Source: RGIG6353 sp964650465 (lineage in GTDB: Bacteria; Bacillota; Clostridia; Oscillospirales; SIG627). Taken from it: a stretch of 64,000 bases of DNA. A model generated the notes under the pieces. That model did no database searches and was not told the DNA's origin. It saw only the letters and a program-made list of their open reading frames with translations. The stretch is from positions 10,101 through 74,100 of the forward strand of contig CAZYTA010000009.1 in NCBI GenBank assembly GCA_964650465.1, read 5' to 3'. Both the position numbers and the translations under genes were made by a program. Shown here piece by piece: positions 40,166 through 49,278 of the stretch; the stretch's first letter is position 1; each line of letters begins with the position of its first letter.

Positions 40166-42052
40166 TCACACAATGTTTTCTTCTGTTCGTTCTTTGCTTT
40201 TGTAGATATTCAATGCCGTAACAGCAACCGCAAGCATCATCCAAAAGAATGCAAACACACGGTAATTATACCACACATAATCTGTTAATCCCTGTGCAAG
40301 TATTGCCAATAGTCCGCAAGAGATTGCTCCCACCAGCAGCTTTGCTTCTCCGGAATCCGAGTTTTTCATAAATGTAAATACCTTGGAGTAGAAGAGCAAT
40401 ATGGTAAAAGCGAATACCGCAAAGCCAAAAACGCCAAGCTCAATTAAAAGCTGTAAATACAAATTGTGGGAATGCGGAGCTGTTTCGATTCCCGCAAGAG
40501 CATATTCGGAATACACTGTTTGGAATGCATCAGTTCCTATTCCTATGCCTGAAACCAAATAATCCTTTATCATATTTGCAGATGCTTCCCAAATATAAAC
40601 TCTGTATGAGGTCGATGAATCGGTCATATTTCCTATACTTGCAAATCTGTCTATTATCGACGGCGGAAGAACGGGAATTGCCAACGGAACAAGCAAGACG
40701 CCAAAAGCATACATACCCAAGGCATTTTTATTTATTATTACAAAAAAGATTATAAGCGAAGCAATACATCCAAGCCATGCACCTCGCGACCAGGTATAAA
40801 CGAGGGCAAGCACGGAAGCGGCAAGAGCCACAAAAGAGAATGTGCGTTGCGAAAAGCTTTTTGTCATAACAACAAAAGCTAAAGCTACGGGAATAAGCAT
40901 TATAAGATACTCACCGAAAACATTCGGATTTTCAAAAGTTGAAACAACTCTGGTTTCGATTTCGGAAAACATATCCTCATCAGTCCATGTTGTGTCCGGT
41001 GTTGCGAAAAAGTTCTGATATATTCCGTAAACCGAACAAATAAAAAACGAAACGATTGACAGTGACAGTAATTTGTTTAAAAGGTCGGTTGTCTTAATAA
41101 GATTCACTATAAGGAAATATACACTTATAAAGCACACAAAAACACAGGCAGGCGGAATACTTGAGGAAGGAGTTACCGAAAACAGTCCGCCAAACAGCAT
41201 CAACACCGCAAATATAAGAACAAAGACATCCAAAAGGTCAAATTTAACAGAGCGTTTTCCTCTGATTACTTTAAAGAAAAATGCGATATAAGTCAGTGTT
41301 ATTTCGGCACAAATCAGCATTGTGGGCAAAAACGGCAGTGTTGAAACCGTAATTATAACACTTATTTCAGGTTTGTTGAACACCACGGATACATACACCA
41401 CAGCCAAAATTGCAACAATGTAATACAAAGGCTGTACGGCAATTGAAAATGCACCTAATACCACGCCGACCAAAACAGCCAAAGCAGTATTTTCAGCTAT
41501 GGGCTTACGCATAACATCTTCGCTTTTATATCCGAGAAAATGTATTATACCTCGTCCCACACGGCTGTTGACAAGACTGGTGCACAGCTCCTCTTTTGAC
41601 GCAAGCATAGGAAGCGAAAACACAATAAATCCTATCCCCTGCCAAAAAACTGTAGCGGTATCTGCAGGAGCTTCAACAAAAAACTTCTCTATAACACCAA
41701 TACCTGCGGCAAATACTCCTATTATAAAAAGAACAAGTCCGTACATGCGGAGCTGAGTTCCCATCATTATATCGAAAATTTTGTGTACAGTGGTATAAAA
41801 CATACTGTTTTCTATGTTATTAGCCACTGTATTTTTTATTCCGATAACACTTTTTTTTCGAGGGGTTATGTTATAAATAAGTTTGGAAGCAAAGCTGTCT
41901 TTCGCACTGGTATTCAACAAATCATATGAAGTCAGAAGCTGAGCTGTTTTGGAGGTACAGATTTTTGAGTGAAAAAAACCAGCAACCCTATTTAAAACAT
42001 TTACAAATACACTTGATGCAAATGCTTGTCTGAATTTTCCGATTCTGTTCAA
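40166..42052 (-). CDS. O-antigen ligase/polymerase family membrane protein
   Basis: 628 residues with about twelve membrane helices. The Wzy_C region has YTWSRGAWLGCIASLI (Arg) and the large outer loop ETAPHSHNLYLQLLIELGVF, whose His is characteristic of WaaL/Wzy/teichuronic enzymes. The first 90 residues are a soluble extension. The start is TTG 42052, with AAAAGGAG upstream and no ATG nearby. It probably attaches or polymerises lipid-linked glycan on the outer face. murJ, encoded 4 nt upstream, may flip the same or another lipid-linked precursor. Confidence 0.85.
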   Translation of the reverse strand: MNRIGKFRQAFASSVFVNVLNRVAGFFHSKICTSKTAQLLTSYDLLNTSAKDSFASKLIYNITPRKKSVIGIKNTVANNIENSMFYTTVHKIFDIMMGTQLRMYGLVLFIIGVFAAGIGVIEKFFVEAPADTATVFWQGIGFIVFSLPMLASKEELCTSLVNSRVGRGIIHFLGYKSEDVMRKPIAENTALAVLVGVVLGAFSIAVQPLYYIVAILAVVYVSVVFNKPEISVIITVSTLPFLPTMLICAEITLTYIAFFFKVIRGKRSVKFDLLDVFVLIFAVLMLFGGLFSVTPSSSIPPACVFVCFISVYFLIVNLIKTTDLLNKLLSLSIVSFFICSVYGIYQNFFATPDTTWTDEDMFSEIETRVVSTFENPNVFGEYLIMLIPVALAFVVMTKSFSQRTFSFVALAASVLALVYTWSRGAWLGCIASLIIFFVIINKNALGMYAFGVLLVPLAIPVLPPSIIDRFASIGNMTDSSTSYRVYIWEASANMIKDYLVSGIGIGTDAFQTVYSEYALAGIETAPHSHNLYLQLLIELGVFGFAVFAFTILLFYSKVFTFMKNSDSGEAKLLVGAISCGLLAILAQGLTDYVWYNYRVFAFFWMMLAVAVTALNIYKSKERTEENIV

Positions 42053-42056
42053 AAAA

Positions 42057-43607
42057 TCACTCCTTTTCTTTTTTCAGAGATGCTATTGTTTTCTCCCGAA
42101 GTACAAGCAGGAGCAACAAATACACAATTGCCCCCAATGCGGCAATCAAAACTGCAATCAATACATTCATAAAAAATCCCTGAGTATACGGGTCAAGCTC
42201 CAAGACCTTTTTAACCGTAAGCATAACTGCGGCGGATGCAACACCCGAAATTAGTATTTTTACAAGGTTAATAAAATACTTTATGTCAAAAAATCCCTTT
42301 ATACACACAGCAGAAAAAACAAGCATTGAGATTCCGGACACAAGAATTCCAACCGAGTACGCTGCACCCAAAGCTCCTATGTCAAGTGAAAAAATGTCAA
42401 TCAAAACCCAAAGCATTACCAGGTTGGCAATTATGCCAAATACCACGGAGGCAACTACATATTTCGGCTTTTTCATGGCATAAAAGGTTCTGCTAAGAAA
42501 TTCAACCAACGTAAAGCCTATCATTCCGGGAACAAGTGCTCGCAAAATCAATGTCACATTTTCTGCAGACCTTATATCAAACGAGCCTCTCAGGTATATT
42601 ACAGATACCCCTTCAGGAGCAAGCGTTATAACCGTTGCGGCAATTGGAACGGTCATAAGCAGTGCGCTTACAAGACCTATTCTGCCCGTTTGGGCGAAAT
42701 TTTCCTCGCTGTCATTTGCCTGTGAAGAAAGCTTTGGAAAAATATAATTGCAAACACCGTAGGTAGTTATTCCGGTTATAACGGTAAAAAGATTGATGGC
42801 ATATTCAAATGACGGAATCGCCCCCTGTGTAGTCGTATAAGTAGCAAACCTCATACTGAGCAGCATACACACGGGTGAAAGCCACGAGCCCATTATAATC
42901 GGAGGTGTGAGTTTTATTGCTGTCAGAAAACCCTTATCCTTGAAATTGAGCAAAAGTCTGTGTCTGTAACCCGATTTTATAACAGGTACAGTAAGCGTAA
43001 GAAGCTGAACCATCCACGCCGCCGTATAGGCAACAGCAAGACCTTTAATACCAAAAACACCGTCAAAAAACAAAAAATAAACAATTATAAGAATATTTGA
43101 AACGGCACTGATAAAAGCGGGTACTATATATTCTCCGTTTGATTGCAAAACGCCTACAAAGGTATAAGATGCTGCGGCGAAGATTATCAGCGGAAACATA
43201 ATTCTCAAAAGCAAAGCCGCCAGTGTTCTTGTTTCCGGTAACAGACCCGGCGCAACCAAATCGAGAAGAGGCTCTGCAAAAACTATTCCCAAAAGTGCAA
43301 CCGCACCTGTAAGGAGCAACAAAAAATTGAGATATATTGCAGTAAAAGAACTTTGCTCCTGCTTCTTGTTTTCGCCAGAAAACGAATTATATACGGGAAT
43401 AAAACAACCGAGAATAGCGGATGCGAAAACAATATCAAAAAATGAAAGAGGTATCCGTGAAGCCGCAGAAAACGCAGTGGCGTTTTCTGATGTACCGTAA
43501 GCGGCGGCAAGCAGAACGCCTCTGAACATTCCTAACACCTTGGAAATGAGCATTGCGACAATCATAAGCAACACGGTCAGTGTTGCAGATTTAGTCTTTC
43601 TTTCCAT
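42057..43607 (-). CDS. murJ: Lipid II flippase MurJ
   Basis: Moves undecaprenyl-linked precursors across the membrane. 516 residues from ATG 43607, preceded by GGAGGAGAGG; the longer frame (to 43685) lies within trmD. About 14 membrane helices of the MOP superfamily are seen. The N-terminal MISKVLGMFRGVLLAAAYG and ASRIPLSFFDIVFASAI are MurJ features. The final residues are basic. It overlaps trmD by 17 nt. The neighbouring ligase leaves open that it also serves another glycan. Confidence 0.92.
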   Translation of the reverse strand: MERKTKSATLTVLLMIVAMLISKVLGMFRGVLLAAAYGTSENATAFSAASRIPLSFFDIVFASAILGCFIPVYNSFSGENKKQEQSSFTAIYLNFLLLLTGAVALLGIVFAEPLLDLVAPGLLPETRTLAALLLRIMFPLIIFAAASYTFVGVLQSNGEYIVPAFISAVSNILIIVYFLFFDGVFGIKGLAVAYTAAWMVQLLTLTVPVIKSGYRHRLLLNFKDKGFLTAIKLTPPIIMGSWLSPVCMLLSMRFATYTTTQGAIPSFEYAINLFTVITGITTYGVCNYIFPKLSSQANDSEENFAQTGRIGLVSALLMTVPIAATVITLAPEGVSVIYLRGSFDIRSAENVTLILRALVPGMIGFTLVEFLSRTFYAMKKPKYVVASVVFGIIANLVMLWVLIDIFSLDIGALGAAYSVGILVSGISMLVFSAVCIKGFFDIKYFINLVKILISGVASAAVMLTVKKVLELDPYTQGFFMNVLIAVLIAALGAIVYLLLLLVLREKTIASLKKEKE

Positions 43608-44355
43608 TTCCCTCTCCTCCGGTGCAAGCCTTAATAATGTATTCCTTAAGTTCTTTTTTCTTTTCGTCCATATTGAGCTTTTCAAAAAGGTCCGGACGCC
43701 TGCGCCGTGTCAGCTCAAGAGACTGCTCGAAACGCCATGTCTCAATGTCGGAATGATTTCCCGACAGAAGCACATCCGGCACCTTTACTCCGTGAAACTC
43801 ATAGGGTCTTGTATATTGAGGAAACTCCAATAGCCCGTTGGCAATGCTTTCTTTTTCATGGCACTCGGGGTCAGACAAAACGCCGTCAGCAAGACGGGAA
43901 ACAGCATCCACCATCACCGCAGCAGCAAGCTCTCCGCCTGTCAGTACAAAGTCACCTATCGATATTTCTTCATCAACTATTTCATCAAGAATTCTTTGGT
44001 CTACTCCCTCGTAATGTCCGCAGAGTATGGTGACATTTTCTTTTGCAAGAAGCTCTTTTGCAACGCTGTGGCTGAAGGTTCTTCCTTTGGGAGAAACATA
44101 GACAGTATACGGCTTTGTCCCCAGCTTTTCAACTATAGCCGAGTAACAATTCCATATAGGAGGAGCCGACATGAGCATTCCCATTCCCCCGCCGTAAGGA
44201 GTATCATCCACCTTGCGGTGTTTATTTTCCGAATAGTTGCGTATATTATGGCATTCAATTTCCACAATACCGTTTTTTCTTGCCCGTCCGATTATGCTTT
44301 CGTTAAAAACTGTATCAAGCATATCGGGAAAAAGGGTCATTATATCAAAGCGCAT
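43591..44355 (-). CDS. trmD: tRNA (guanine37-N1)-methyltransferase
   Basis: Makes m1G37 in tRNAs to prevent +1 frameshifting. 254 residues, SPOUT class. GGGMGMLMSAPPI, LCGHYEGVDQRI, and the knot segment FVLTGGELAAAVMVDAVSRL with GNHSDIETWRFEQS are all present. rimM overlaps by one base at 44355, the classic rimM-trmD order. murJ follows with 17 nt overlap. Confidence 0.97.
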   Translation of the reverse strand: MRFDIMTLFPDMLDTVFNESIIGRARKNGIVEIECHNIRNYSENKHRKVDDTPYGGGMGMLMSAPPIWNCYSAIVEKLGTKPYTVYVSPKGRTFSHSVAKELLAKENVTILCGHYEGVDQRILDEIVDEEISIGDFVLTGGELAAAVMVDAVSRLADGVLSDPECHEKESIANGLLEFPQYTRPYEFHGVKVPDVLLSGNHSDIETWRFEQSLELTRRRRPDLFEKLNMDEKKKELKEYIIKACTGGEGNGKKD

Positions 44356-44858
44356 CAGTCAATCAGCCCTTCTATCAATTCAAAGTATACACCCTTTTCG
44401 AGTTCTATTTTCTTTACAAAAACAGGAATTGCAGGTATATACACAGTACGCTTGTCAGTCAATTCTATTTCGTATAGGTCTCCGCTTCCCTTGTCGGTAA
44501 AGTCAATAATCTTTCCAAAGACATCACCGCTTGCAATGTCAATTGCAGAAAGACCGATAATATCGGCAATGAACACAGCCCCATCTTTTTTCGGAACATT
44601 ATCCCTGTCAACAAAAACTGTTCTTCCCTTGTATTTCAATGCATCGTCAAGAGAATCTATTCCCTTGAATTTCACGAGCATAAATTTTCCAAACTTTCTG
44701 ATTGCTTCAACCTCAAGCTTTCCTTCACCTTTATCGGTAAGATAAAACTCAGGTACCTTTGCGTAGCTTGCTTGGCTGTCGCACCAAACATCAAACTTAA
44801 ACTCACCTCTTACTCCGTGAGTATTTATAAGCTTTCCTGCTTCAAGATATTTTATCAT
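44355..44858 (-). CDS. rimM: Ribosome maturation factor RimM
   Basis: 167 residues. An N-terminal beta-barrel (AGKLINTHGVRGEFKFDVW) and the C-terminal PRC barrel (DIASGDVFGKIIDFTDKGSG and YIPAIPVFVKKIE) are typical. It helps 30S head maturation near S19. GAGGA precedes the ATG. A TTGACA lies at 44916-44921 upstream on the minus strand, but its -10 partner (TTTTAT) is weak. Confidence 0.95.
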   Translation of the reverse strand: MIKYLEAGKLINTHGVRGEFKFDVWCDSQASYAKVPEFYLTDKGEGKLEVEAIRKFGKFMLVKFKGIDSLDDALKYKGRTVFVDRDNVPKKDGAVFIADIIGLSAIDIASGDVFGKIIDFTDKGSGDLYEIELTDKRTVYIPAIPVFVKKIELEKGVYFELIEGLID

Positions 44859-44928
44859 AGTTTTCCTCTGAATTATTTCCTTTATTTAGTAAATAAAATC
44901 ATTGAACGATTTAGATGTCAACTTATAT

Positions 44929-45123
44929 TAGCTAAATTTTGAACTCCGTTCAAAACTAAATTATTCCGCTTCGCTCCATAGCTAAATTGTTTCTGCGAAA
45001 CAGCTAAATTAAATTCGCCTTTTAGCTGACCGAAGGTCAATTTAGCTACGAAGTAATTTATCGTGCGTTAGCGCATTTAGCTCTCGGAACGCGAATTTAG
45101 CTGAATTCAACTTCGTTGAATTC
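44929..45123. repeat. Nested palindromic array: small hairpins spaced by AGCTAAATT/AATTTAGCT
   Basis: Between rimM and the TetR gene. AGCTAAATT or close variants occur in forward orientation at about 44930, 44954, 44980 and 45002. The reverse complement AATTTAGCT or variants occurs at about 45019, 45039, 45074 and 45094. The region is thus symmetric around 45015. Small hairpins with 3-nt loops lie between them: TTGAAC-TCC-GTTCAA, GTTTC-TGC-GAAAC, TGACC-GAA-GGTCA, and GAATTCAAC-TTC-GTTGAATTC (45103-45123). TGCG-TTA-GCGCA (near 45064) is similar. No ORF. The rest of 44859-45192 is A/T-rich and empty. Confidence 0.8.
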
Positions 45124-45192
45124 ATTATATCACAGCTGTAAAAAATTTTCAACATGAAAATTCTCATATTAACTATTTATTTGAACGGCATT

Positions 45193-45720
45193 TTAAACAA
45201 TTAAAAGAATTATATATTTTGCCAAGCGTTCTGGGGTAAGCGAAAAGCCGTCACTTACCCACCATTTTACCGCTTCGGCAACTGTGGAGGATAAATGATT
45301 CAGCAAAAAATCACGCGGTATTTCCTTATCAAATTTGTCGATATGCTGTTCAAAAATGGTGCAAATGTGCTTTTTGAAATAGCTCATAAATATTTCTCCG
45401 CTATCAGACATCAATATTCCCGACAGGTCATTTCTGCTGTCTTTAATATGCCACAAGGTATGAGCAAGCTTACCTTCAAGATCATAGTCCTTCCCCGACC
45501 ACGGACATGGGTCATACTCAAAGACATGATAAAAGATTTCAGAACACATTGCCTCAAGAAGCATATCCTTTGTCTCGAAGTGTGAATAAAATGTACTTCG
45601 TCCCACATCTGCTTCGTCAATTATCTCCTGAACTGTAATATGATCGTAACGCTTTTTCTCCAAAAGCGTCCTGAAAGCCCTGAATATTGCTTTTCTTGTT
45701 TTTTGTTGGCGTCTGTCCAT
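45193..45720 (-). CDS. TetR/AcrR family transcriptional regulator
   Basis: 175 residues. The N-terminal helix-turn-helix is TRKAIFRAFRTLLEKKRYDH then ITVQEIIDEADVGRSTFYSH, followed by FETKDMLLEA. The C-terminal dimerisation half is helical (DFLLNHLSSTVAEAVKWWVSDG). No metal-binding pattern is obvious. GGAGA precedes the ATG. It is divergent from the P-type ATPase gene, so it probably represses it and itself. Confidence 0.92.
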   Translation of the reverse strand: MDRRQQKTRKAIFRAFRTLLEKKRYDHITVQEIIDEADVGRSTFYSHFETKDMLLEAMCSEIFYHVFEYDPCPWSGKDYDLEGKLAHTLWHIKDSRNDLSGILMSDSGEIFMSYFKKHICTIFEQHIDKFDKEIPRDFLLNHLSSTVAEAVKWWVSDGFSLTPERLAKYIILLIV

Positions 45721-45747
45721 AGCTTCTCCTGTACAAAAGCATAAAAA

Positions 45748-45834
45748 TGTTCGGTATGTTACATTAAATGCAAATTGGTTATTGATTTTTCTTTGATTTG
45801 GTAATATACTTTTTACAGAACAATGTGTTCGGTA
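45748..45834 (+). promoter_or_regulatory. P-type ATPase promoter with candidate TetR operator
   Basis: TTGATT (45782-45787), 17-nt spacer, TATACT (45805-45810). A palindrome GAACA-ATG-TGTTC (45818-45830) lies at the expected transcription start. TGTTCGGTA occurs twice in the same direction, at 45748-45756 and 45826-45834, flanking the divergent promoter. Confidence 0.6.
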
Positions 45835-45873
45835 ACGAATATATTATACTGTGAAACGGAGGATTTGTCAAAT

Positions 45874-47733
45874 ATGTTTGAAAAAATCGAAGAATTTTTC
45901 GAAGGCGTCAGAGGAGCTGTAATCAGCGGCGTAGCTCTGCTCCTCAGCTTACTTATACCCAAAATACTCAAATCGGATGTGCCGATGTATCTTGATCCTG
46001 CCTGGATATCGGTGATTATCTCGGGTGTACCGCTGATTGTTCTGGCTGTACGAAGAGTAATAAAAAATAAAGGAATATCAAAGATATCCTCTGCCCTGTT
46101 GATTTCTGTAGCAATGATAGCGGCAATTATCATAGGAGACCTTTTCGCCGCAGGCGAGGTTGCCTTTATAATGGCAATAGGCGAAATACTCGAGGACAAA
46201 ACAACTGAGCGTGCTAAAAAAGGGCTTAAAAAACTTATAGGGCTTCAGCCGATTCATGCACGAAGAGTTACAGGAGAAACCGTAGCTATAGAAGAGATAA
46301 AAGAGGGCGACTTGCTCCGAATACTCCCCGGTGAGGCTATTCCCGTTGACGGAGTGATAGTGACAGGCGAAACATCTGTAGACCAGTCAATTATGACGGG
46401 TGAGTCACTGCCTGTTGACAAAGCAAAAGGTGACAGTGTTTTTTGCGGTACAGTAAACTGCTTTGGGTCAATCGACATAGAAGCAACAAAAGTTGGTGAA
46501 GATTCTTCACTGCAAAAGCTGATACGCATGGTAAAGGATGCCGAGGACAGACAAGCACCAATGCAGAGAATTGCCGACAAATGGGCAAGCCGTCTTGTGC
46601 CTTTGGCTATGGTAATCGCAATAATTGCAGGTATTGTAACAAATGATATTGTGGTTGCGGTAACCGTTCTTGTCGTTTTCTGCCCTTGTGCGCTGGTTCT
46701 TGCCACGCCTACGGCAATAATGGCGGCAATAGGTCAGGCAACGAAGCACGGAGTTATCATCAAGTCGGGCGAAGCGCTTGAACGAATGGGCAAGGTGGAC
46801 ACTGCTGCATTTGACAAAACAGGGACACTCACATACGGAAAACTAAGAGTATGGGATATTGTATCCTTTGACAGTTCGGTAAGCACAGAAGCTCTGCTGT
46901 CACTCGTCGCTTCTGCAGAAAGCAAAAGCGAACATCCGCTGGGTAAAGCGATAGTAGAATATGCAACGGAAAAAAATGCATCCGTTGCAGAATGCGAATA
47001 CTTTCAAATGGAGGCGGGAAAAGGTATCACTGCTACTTTTCACGGCAAAAAGATATATTGCGGAAGTGAAAGGTTCATGAAAGAAAAAGGTATTCACCTT
47101 CCCGAAAGTATTGCTTGCGAATTGAGAGAATCAGGAAAGGCAACTGTATTCTGTGCTGTTGAAAACAGAGCAATCGGTGCAATTACTCTTGCCGACACAG
47201 TTCGAAGCAATGCAAAAACCGTGGTGAAAAGGTTACAGTATAACGGTGTCTCTCCCGTTATACTGACAGGAGACAACAAAAACGCCGCTGAGCATTTCGC
47301 AAAAACAGTTGGAATAACCGAGATACATTCCGAGCTGTTGCCCGAAGAAAAGGTAGAAAGCATCAAGAAGCTTCAACAGCATGGTAAGACTGTGTGTATG
47401 ATTGGTGACGGTGTCAACGATGCACCTGCGCTCAAAACAGCAGATGTAGGCATCGCAATGGGTACAATGGGAAGCGATATCGCCGTTGAGGCAGCAGACA
47501 TTGCGTTGGTGAGCGATGATATATCGAGGCTCCCCTATCTGAAGAGGTTGTCGAGGGCGACGGTAAATACAATAAGGCTCAGCATTTCCCTTTCGCTCAT
47601 TATAAACTTTGTTGCCATTATTCTCTCAATTGCAAGACTTTTGACACCTACAACAGGTGCTCTTGTACATAATGCAGGCTCATGCTTTGTGGTGCTGATA
47701 GCGGCATTACTGTATGACAGAAAATTTGATTAA
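45874..47733 (+). CDS. Heavy-metal-translocating P1B-type ATPase
   Basis: 619 residues from ATG 45874 (GGAGG 11 nt upstream; the frame opens 17 codons earlier without a site). No N-terminal metal-binding HMA domain. The membrane metal site CPC is in VVFCPCALVLATPTAIMAA. DKTGTLTYGKL has the phosphorylated Asp. SKSEHPLGKAIVEYA has the HP dipeptide, and GDGVNDAPALKTADVGIAMG the hinge. The last helices contain GALVHNAGSCFVVLIAALLY, more like Zn/Cd transporters than Cu ones, but the metal cannot be fixed. It is controlled with the divergent TetR gene. Confidence 0.93.
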   Translation: MFEKIEEFFEGVRGAVISGVALLLSLLIPKILKSDVPMYLDPAWISVIISGVPLIVLAVRRVIKNKGISKISSALLISVAMIAAIIIGDLFAAGEVAFIMAIGEILEDKTTERAKKGLKKLIGLQPIHARRVTGETVAIEEIKEGDLLRILPGEAIPVDGVIVTGETSVDQSIMTGESLPVDKAKGDSVFCGTVNCFGSIDIEATKVGEDSSLQKLIRMVKDAEDRQAPMQRIADKWASRLVPLAMVIAIIAGIVTNDIVVAVTVLVVFCPCALVLATPTAIMAAIGQATKHGVIIKSGEALERMGKVDTAAFDKTGTLTYGKLRVWDIVSFDSSVSTEALLSLVASAESKSEHPLGKAIVEYATEKNASVAECEYFQMEAGKGITATFHGKKIYCGSERFMKEKGIHLPESIACELRESGKATVFCAVENRAIGAITLADTVRSNAKTVVKRLQYNGVSPVILTGDNKNAAEHFAKTVGITEIHSELLPEEKVESIKKLQQHGKTVCMIGDGVNDAPALKTADVGIAMGTMGSDIAVEAADIALVSDDISRLPYLKRLSRATVNTIRLSISLSLIINFVAIILSIARLLTPTTGALVHNAGSCFVVLIAALLYDRKFD

Positions 47734-47740
47734 ATTAAAA

Positions 47741-47776
47741 GCAAGGACGAAGAGTTTTCTTCGTCCTTGCCGCTTT
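47741..47776. terminator. Bidirectional terminator between ATPase and deacylase genes
   Basis: 12-bp stem GCAAGGACGAAG/CTTCGTCCTTGC (47741-47752 with 47759-47770) with T-rich flanks. The right flank includes the end of the convergent deacylase gene. Confidence 0.8.
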
Positions 47777-49271
47777 ATAATCTGTAAACCTTGCCTGCGC
47801 GGGTTCCGTTGTAATTACCCTTTTCAAGCACTTTTTTGCCGTTGATAATAACGTATTCGAGTCCCTTGTTGTTCAGAGTGCAATTAACGAAATCTGCACA
47901 ATCGGTTATATTTTCTGCATCTATTATACAGAGGTCGGCATCGAAGCCTTCTTCTATCCTGCCCTTTGTATCAAGGTGATAAACGCAGGCGGGAAGAGAG
48001 GTCATTCTGCGAATCATTTCAGGGAGTGTGAGAACCTTTCTTTCTCTTACATATTTTGCGATCGCCCTGGGGAAAGAGGCACGGAGACGGGGATGATATA
48101 CGTTGGTTCCGCTTGCAACGTTGTCGGTGCATATCATTGTTTTCGGATGTCTGAGGACGTATTCAAGATCATCCTCGCACATCATAAAGAAGCACGCCTG
48201 TGCTGTACCGTTGCTGAGACGGATAATATCGAACACCGCCTCATATCGATCGGTATGTCCCATCATTTCAGCGATCTCGTTGACATTTTTGCCTGCATAC
48301 TCCTTGTGGTCACCGCAGGAGACAACAAGCACCCAGCTTAAGTCGTCTCCCCATTTCTTCATCCAATGGGCTTTTATTTCTTGGCACTTTTCTTTTGAAT
48401 CAAGAATGGAAACGGCGTTCTTCGTACCCTCGGGATGAAACATCTTGGGAACAAAACGTGCTATAACCGTGGTCGAGGATGCTATATAGGGATATACGTC
48501 CTGATATGCATCAACTCCCTCCTCCACCGCTTTGTCTATAATGGCAAGTGTGTCCTTTACCTTACCCCAATTAGCTTTGTCCATTGCCTTATGATGAGAA
48601 AATACAGCTCTGCATCCCGATTCCCTTGCAATAGTGAGGAATTCTTCAACCGCTTCGATAATGCCGTCTGCCTCGTTGCGAATGTGTGAGGTAATAAGTT
48701 TTCCGTGCTCAGCAACCACCTTCGCAAGCTCGATACACTCGTCGATGGTTGCATAGCAGCCCGGCACATAGTAAAGACCAAAGGACATTCCGAGCGCGCC
48801 TGCCTCAAGACCTTCGCGGAGAAGGGCTTTCATTTTTTCCATTTCATCGGCTGTAGGCTGACGGTTTTCCTTGCCCATAACCGCTGAACGAAGGGTATTG
48901 TGTCCTACTAAAATTACCGAGGATGAGCCTTGCGGAACAAGGTCGGCTTTATCGAGAAAGTCACCGACTGTCATTCCGTTCATTACAGGTGCTTGTGATG
49001 ATCCGCAGTTTGAGGTTATAGAGAAGGTTATTCCCTGCTCTACCTTTTCTCTTTGGTCAGGCTCGGAAAATATGGTTTTGTCGGAATGGCTGTGTGAATC
49101 TATCCAACCGGGTGTAACGGTCAAGCCCTTTGCATCTATTATTTCATCCGCACCGTCAAGTCCGTCGGCTATACGTGCAATTTTGCCGTCCTTTATTGCT
49201 ATATCGGCAGTATAAGCATCCTTGCCCGTACCGTCGATTATACTTGCATTTTTAATTATCAGATCAAACAT
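47775..49271 (-). CDS. N-acyl-D-amino-acid deacylase family amidohydrolase
   Basis: 498 residues from ATG 49271 with GTGAGGT upstream; the longer frame enters dut. PGWIDSHSHSDKTIF (HxH zinc ligands), GMSFGLYYVPGCYATIDE (family Cys region), VFSHHKAMDK (His) and ICTDNVASGTN (Asp) are the D-aminoacylase blocks. The C-terminal strand region has GFDADLCIIDAENI. Such enzymes free D-amino acids from N-acyl forms, though D-hydantoinase or dipeptidase activity is possible. It lies 7 nt after dut, in an operon with the LacI regulator. Confidence 0.87.
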   Translation of the reverse strand: MFDLIIKNASIIDGTGKDAYTADIAIKDGKIARIADGLDGADEIIDAKGLTVTPGWIDSHSHSDKTIFSEPDQREKVEQGITFSITSNCGSSQAPVMNGMTVGDFLDKADLVPQGSSSVILVGHNTLRSAVMGKENRQPTADEMEKMKALLREGLEAGALGMSFGLYYVPGCYATIDECIELAKVVAEHGKLITSHIRNEADGIIEAVEEFLTIARESGCRAVFSHHKAMDKANWGKVKDTLAIIDKAVEEGVDAYQDVYPYIASSTTVIARFVPKMFHPEGTKNAVSILDSKEKCQEIKAHWMKKWGDDLSWVLVVSCGDHKEYAGKNVNEIAEMMGHTDRYEAVFDIIRLSNGTAQACFFMMCEDDLEYVLRHPKTMICTDNVASGTNVYHPRLRASFPRAIAKYVRERKVLTLPEMIRRMTSLPACVYHLDTKGRIEEGFDADLCIIDAENITDCADFVNCTLNNKGLEYVIINGKKVLEKGNYNGTRAGKVYRL

Positions 49272-49278
49272 GTTTACC

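Noticed and set aside
43608..43685. Longer N-terminus for MurJ
   Set aside because: It lies inside trmD, is highly charged and lacks a ribosome site, while GGAGGAGAGG directly precedes the ATG at 43607.
44929..45123. Possible CRISPR array, from regularly spaced AGCTAAATT units
   Set aside because: The units are only about 9 nt, change orientation at the centre, and the sequences between them are self-complementary hairpins, not unique spacers. No cas gene is present.
48870..49215. Antisense open frame over the deacylase gene
   Set aside because: Shadow of the amidohydrolase frame; codon pattern and motifs support only the minus strand.
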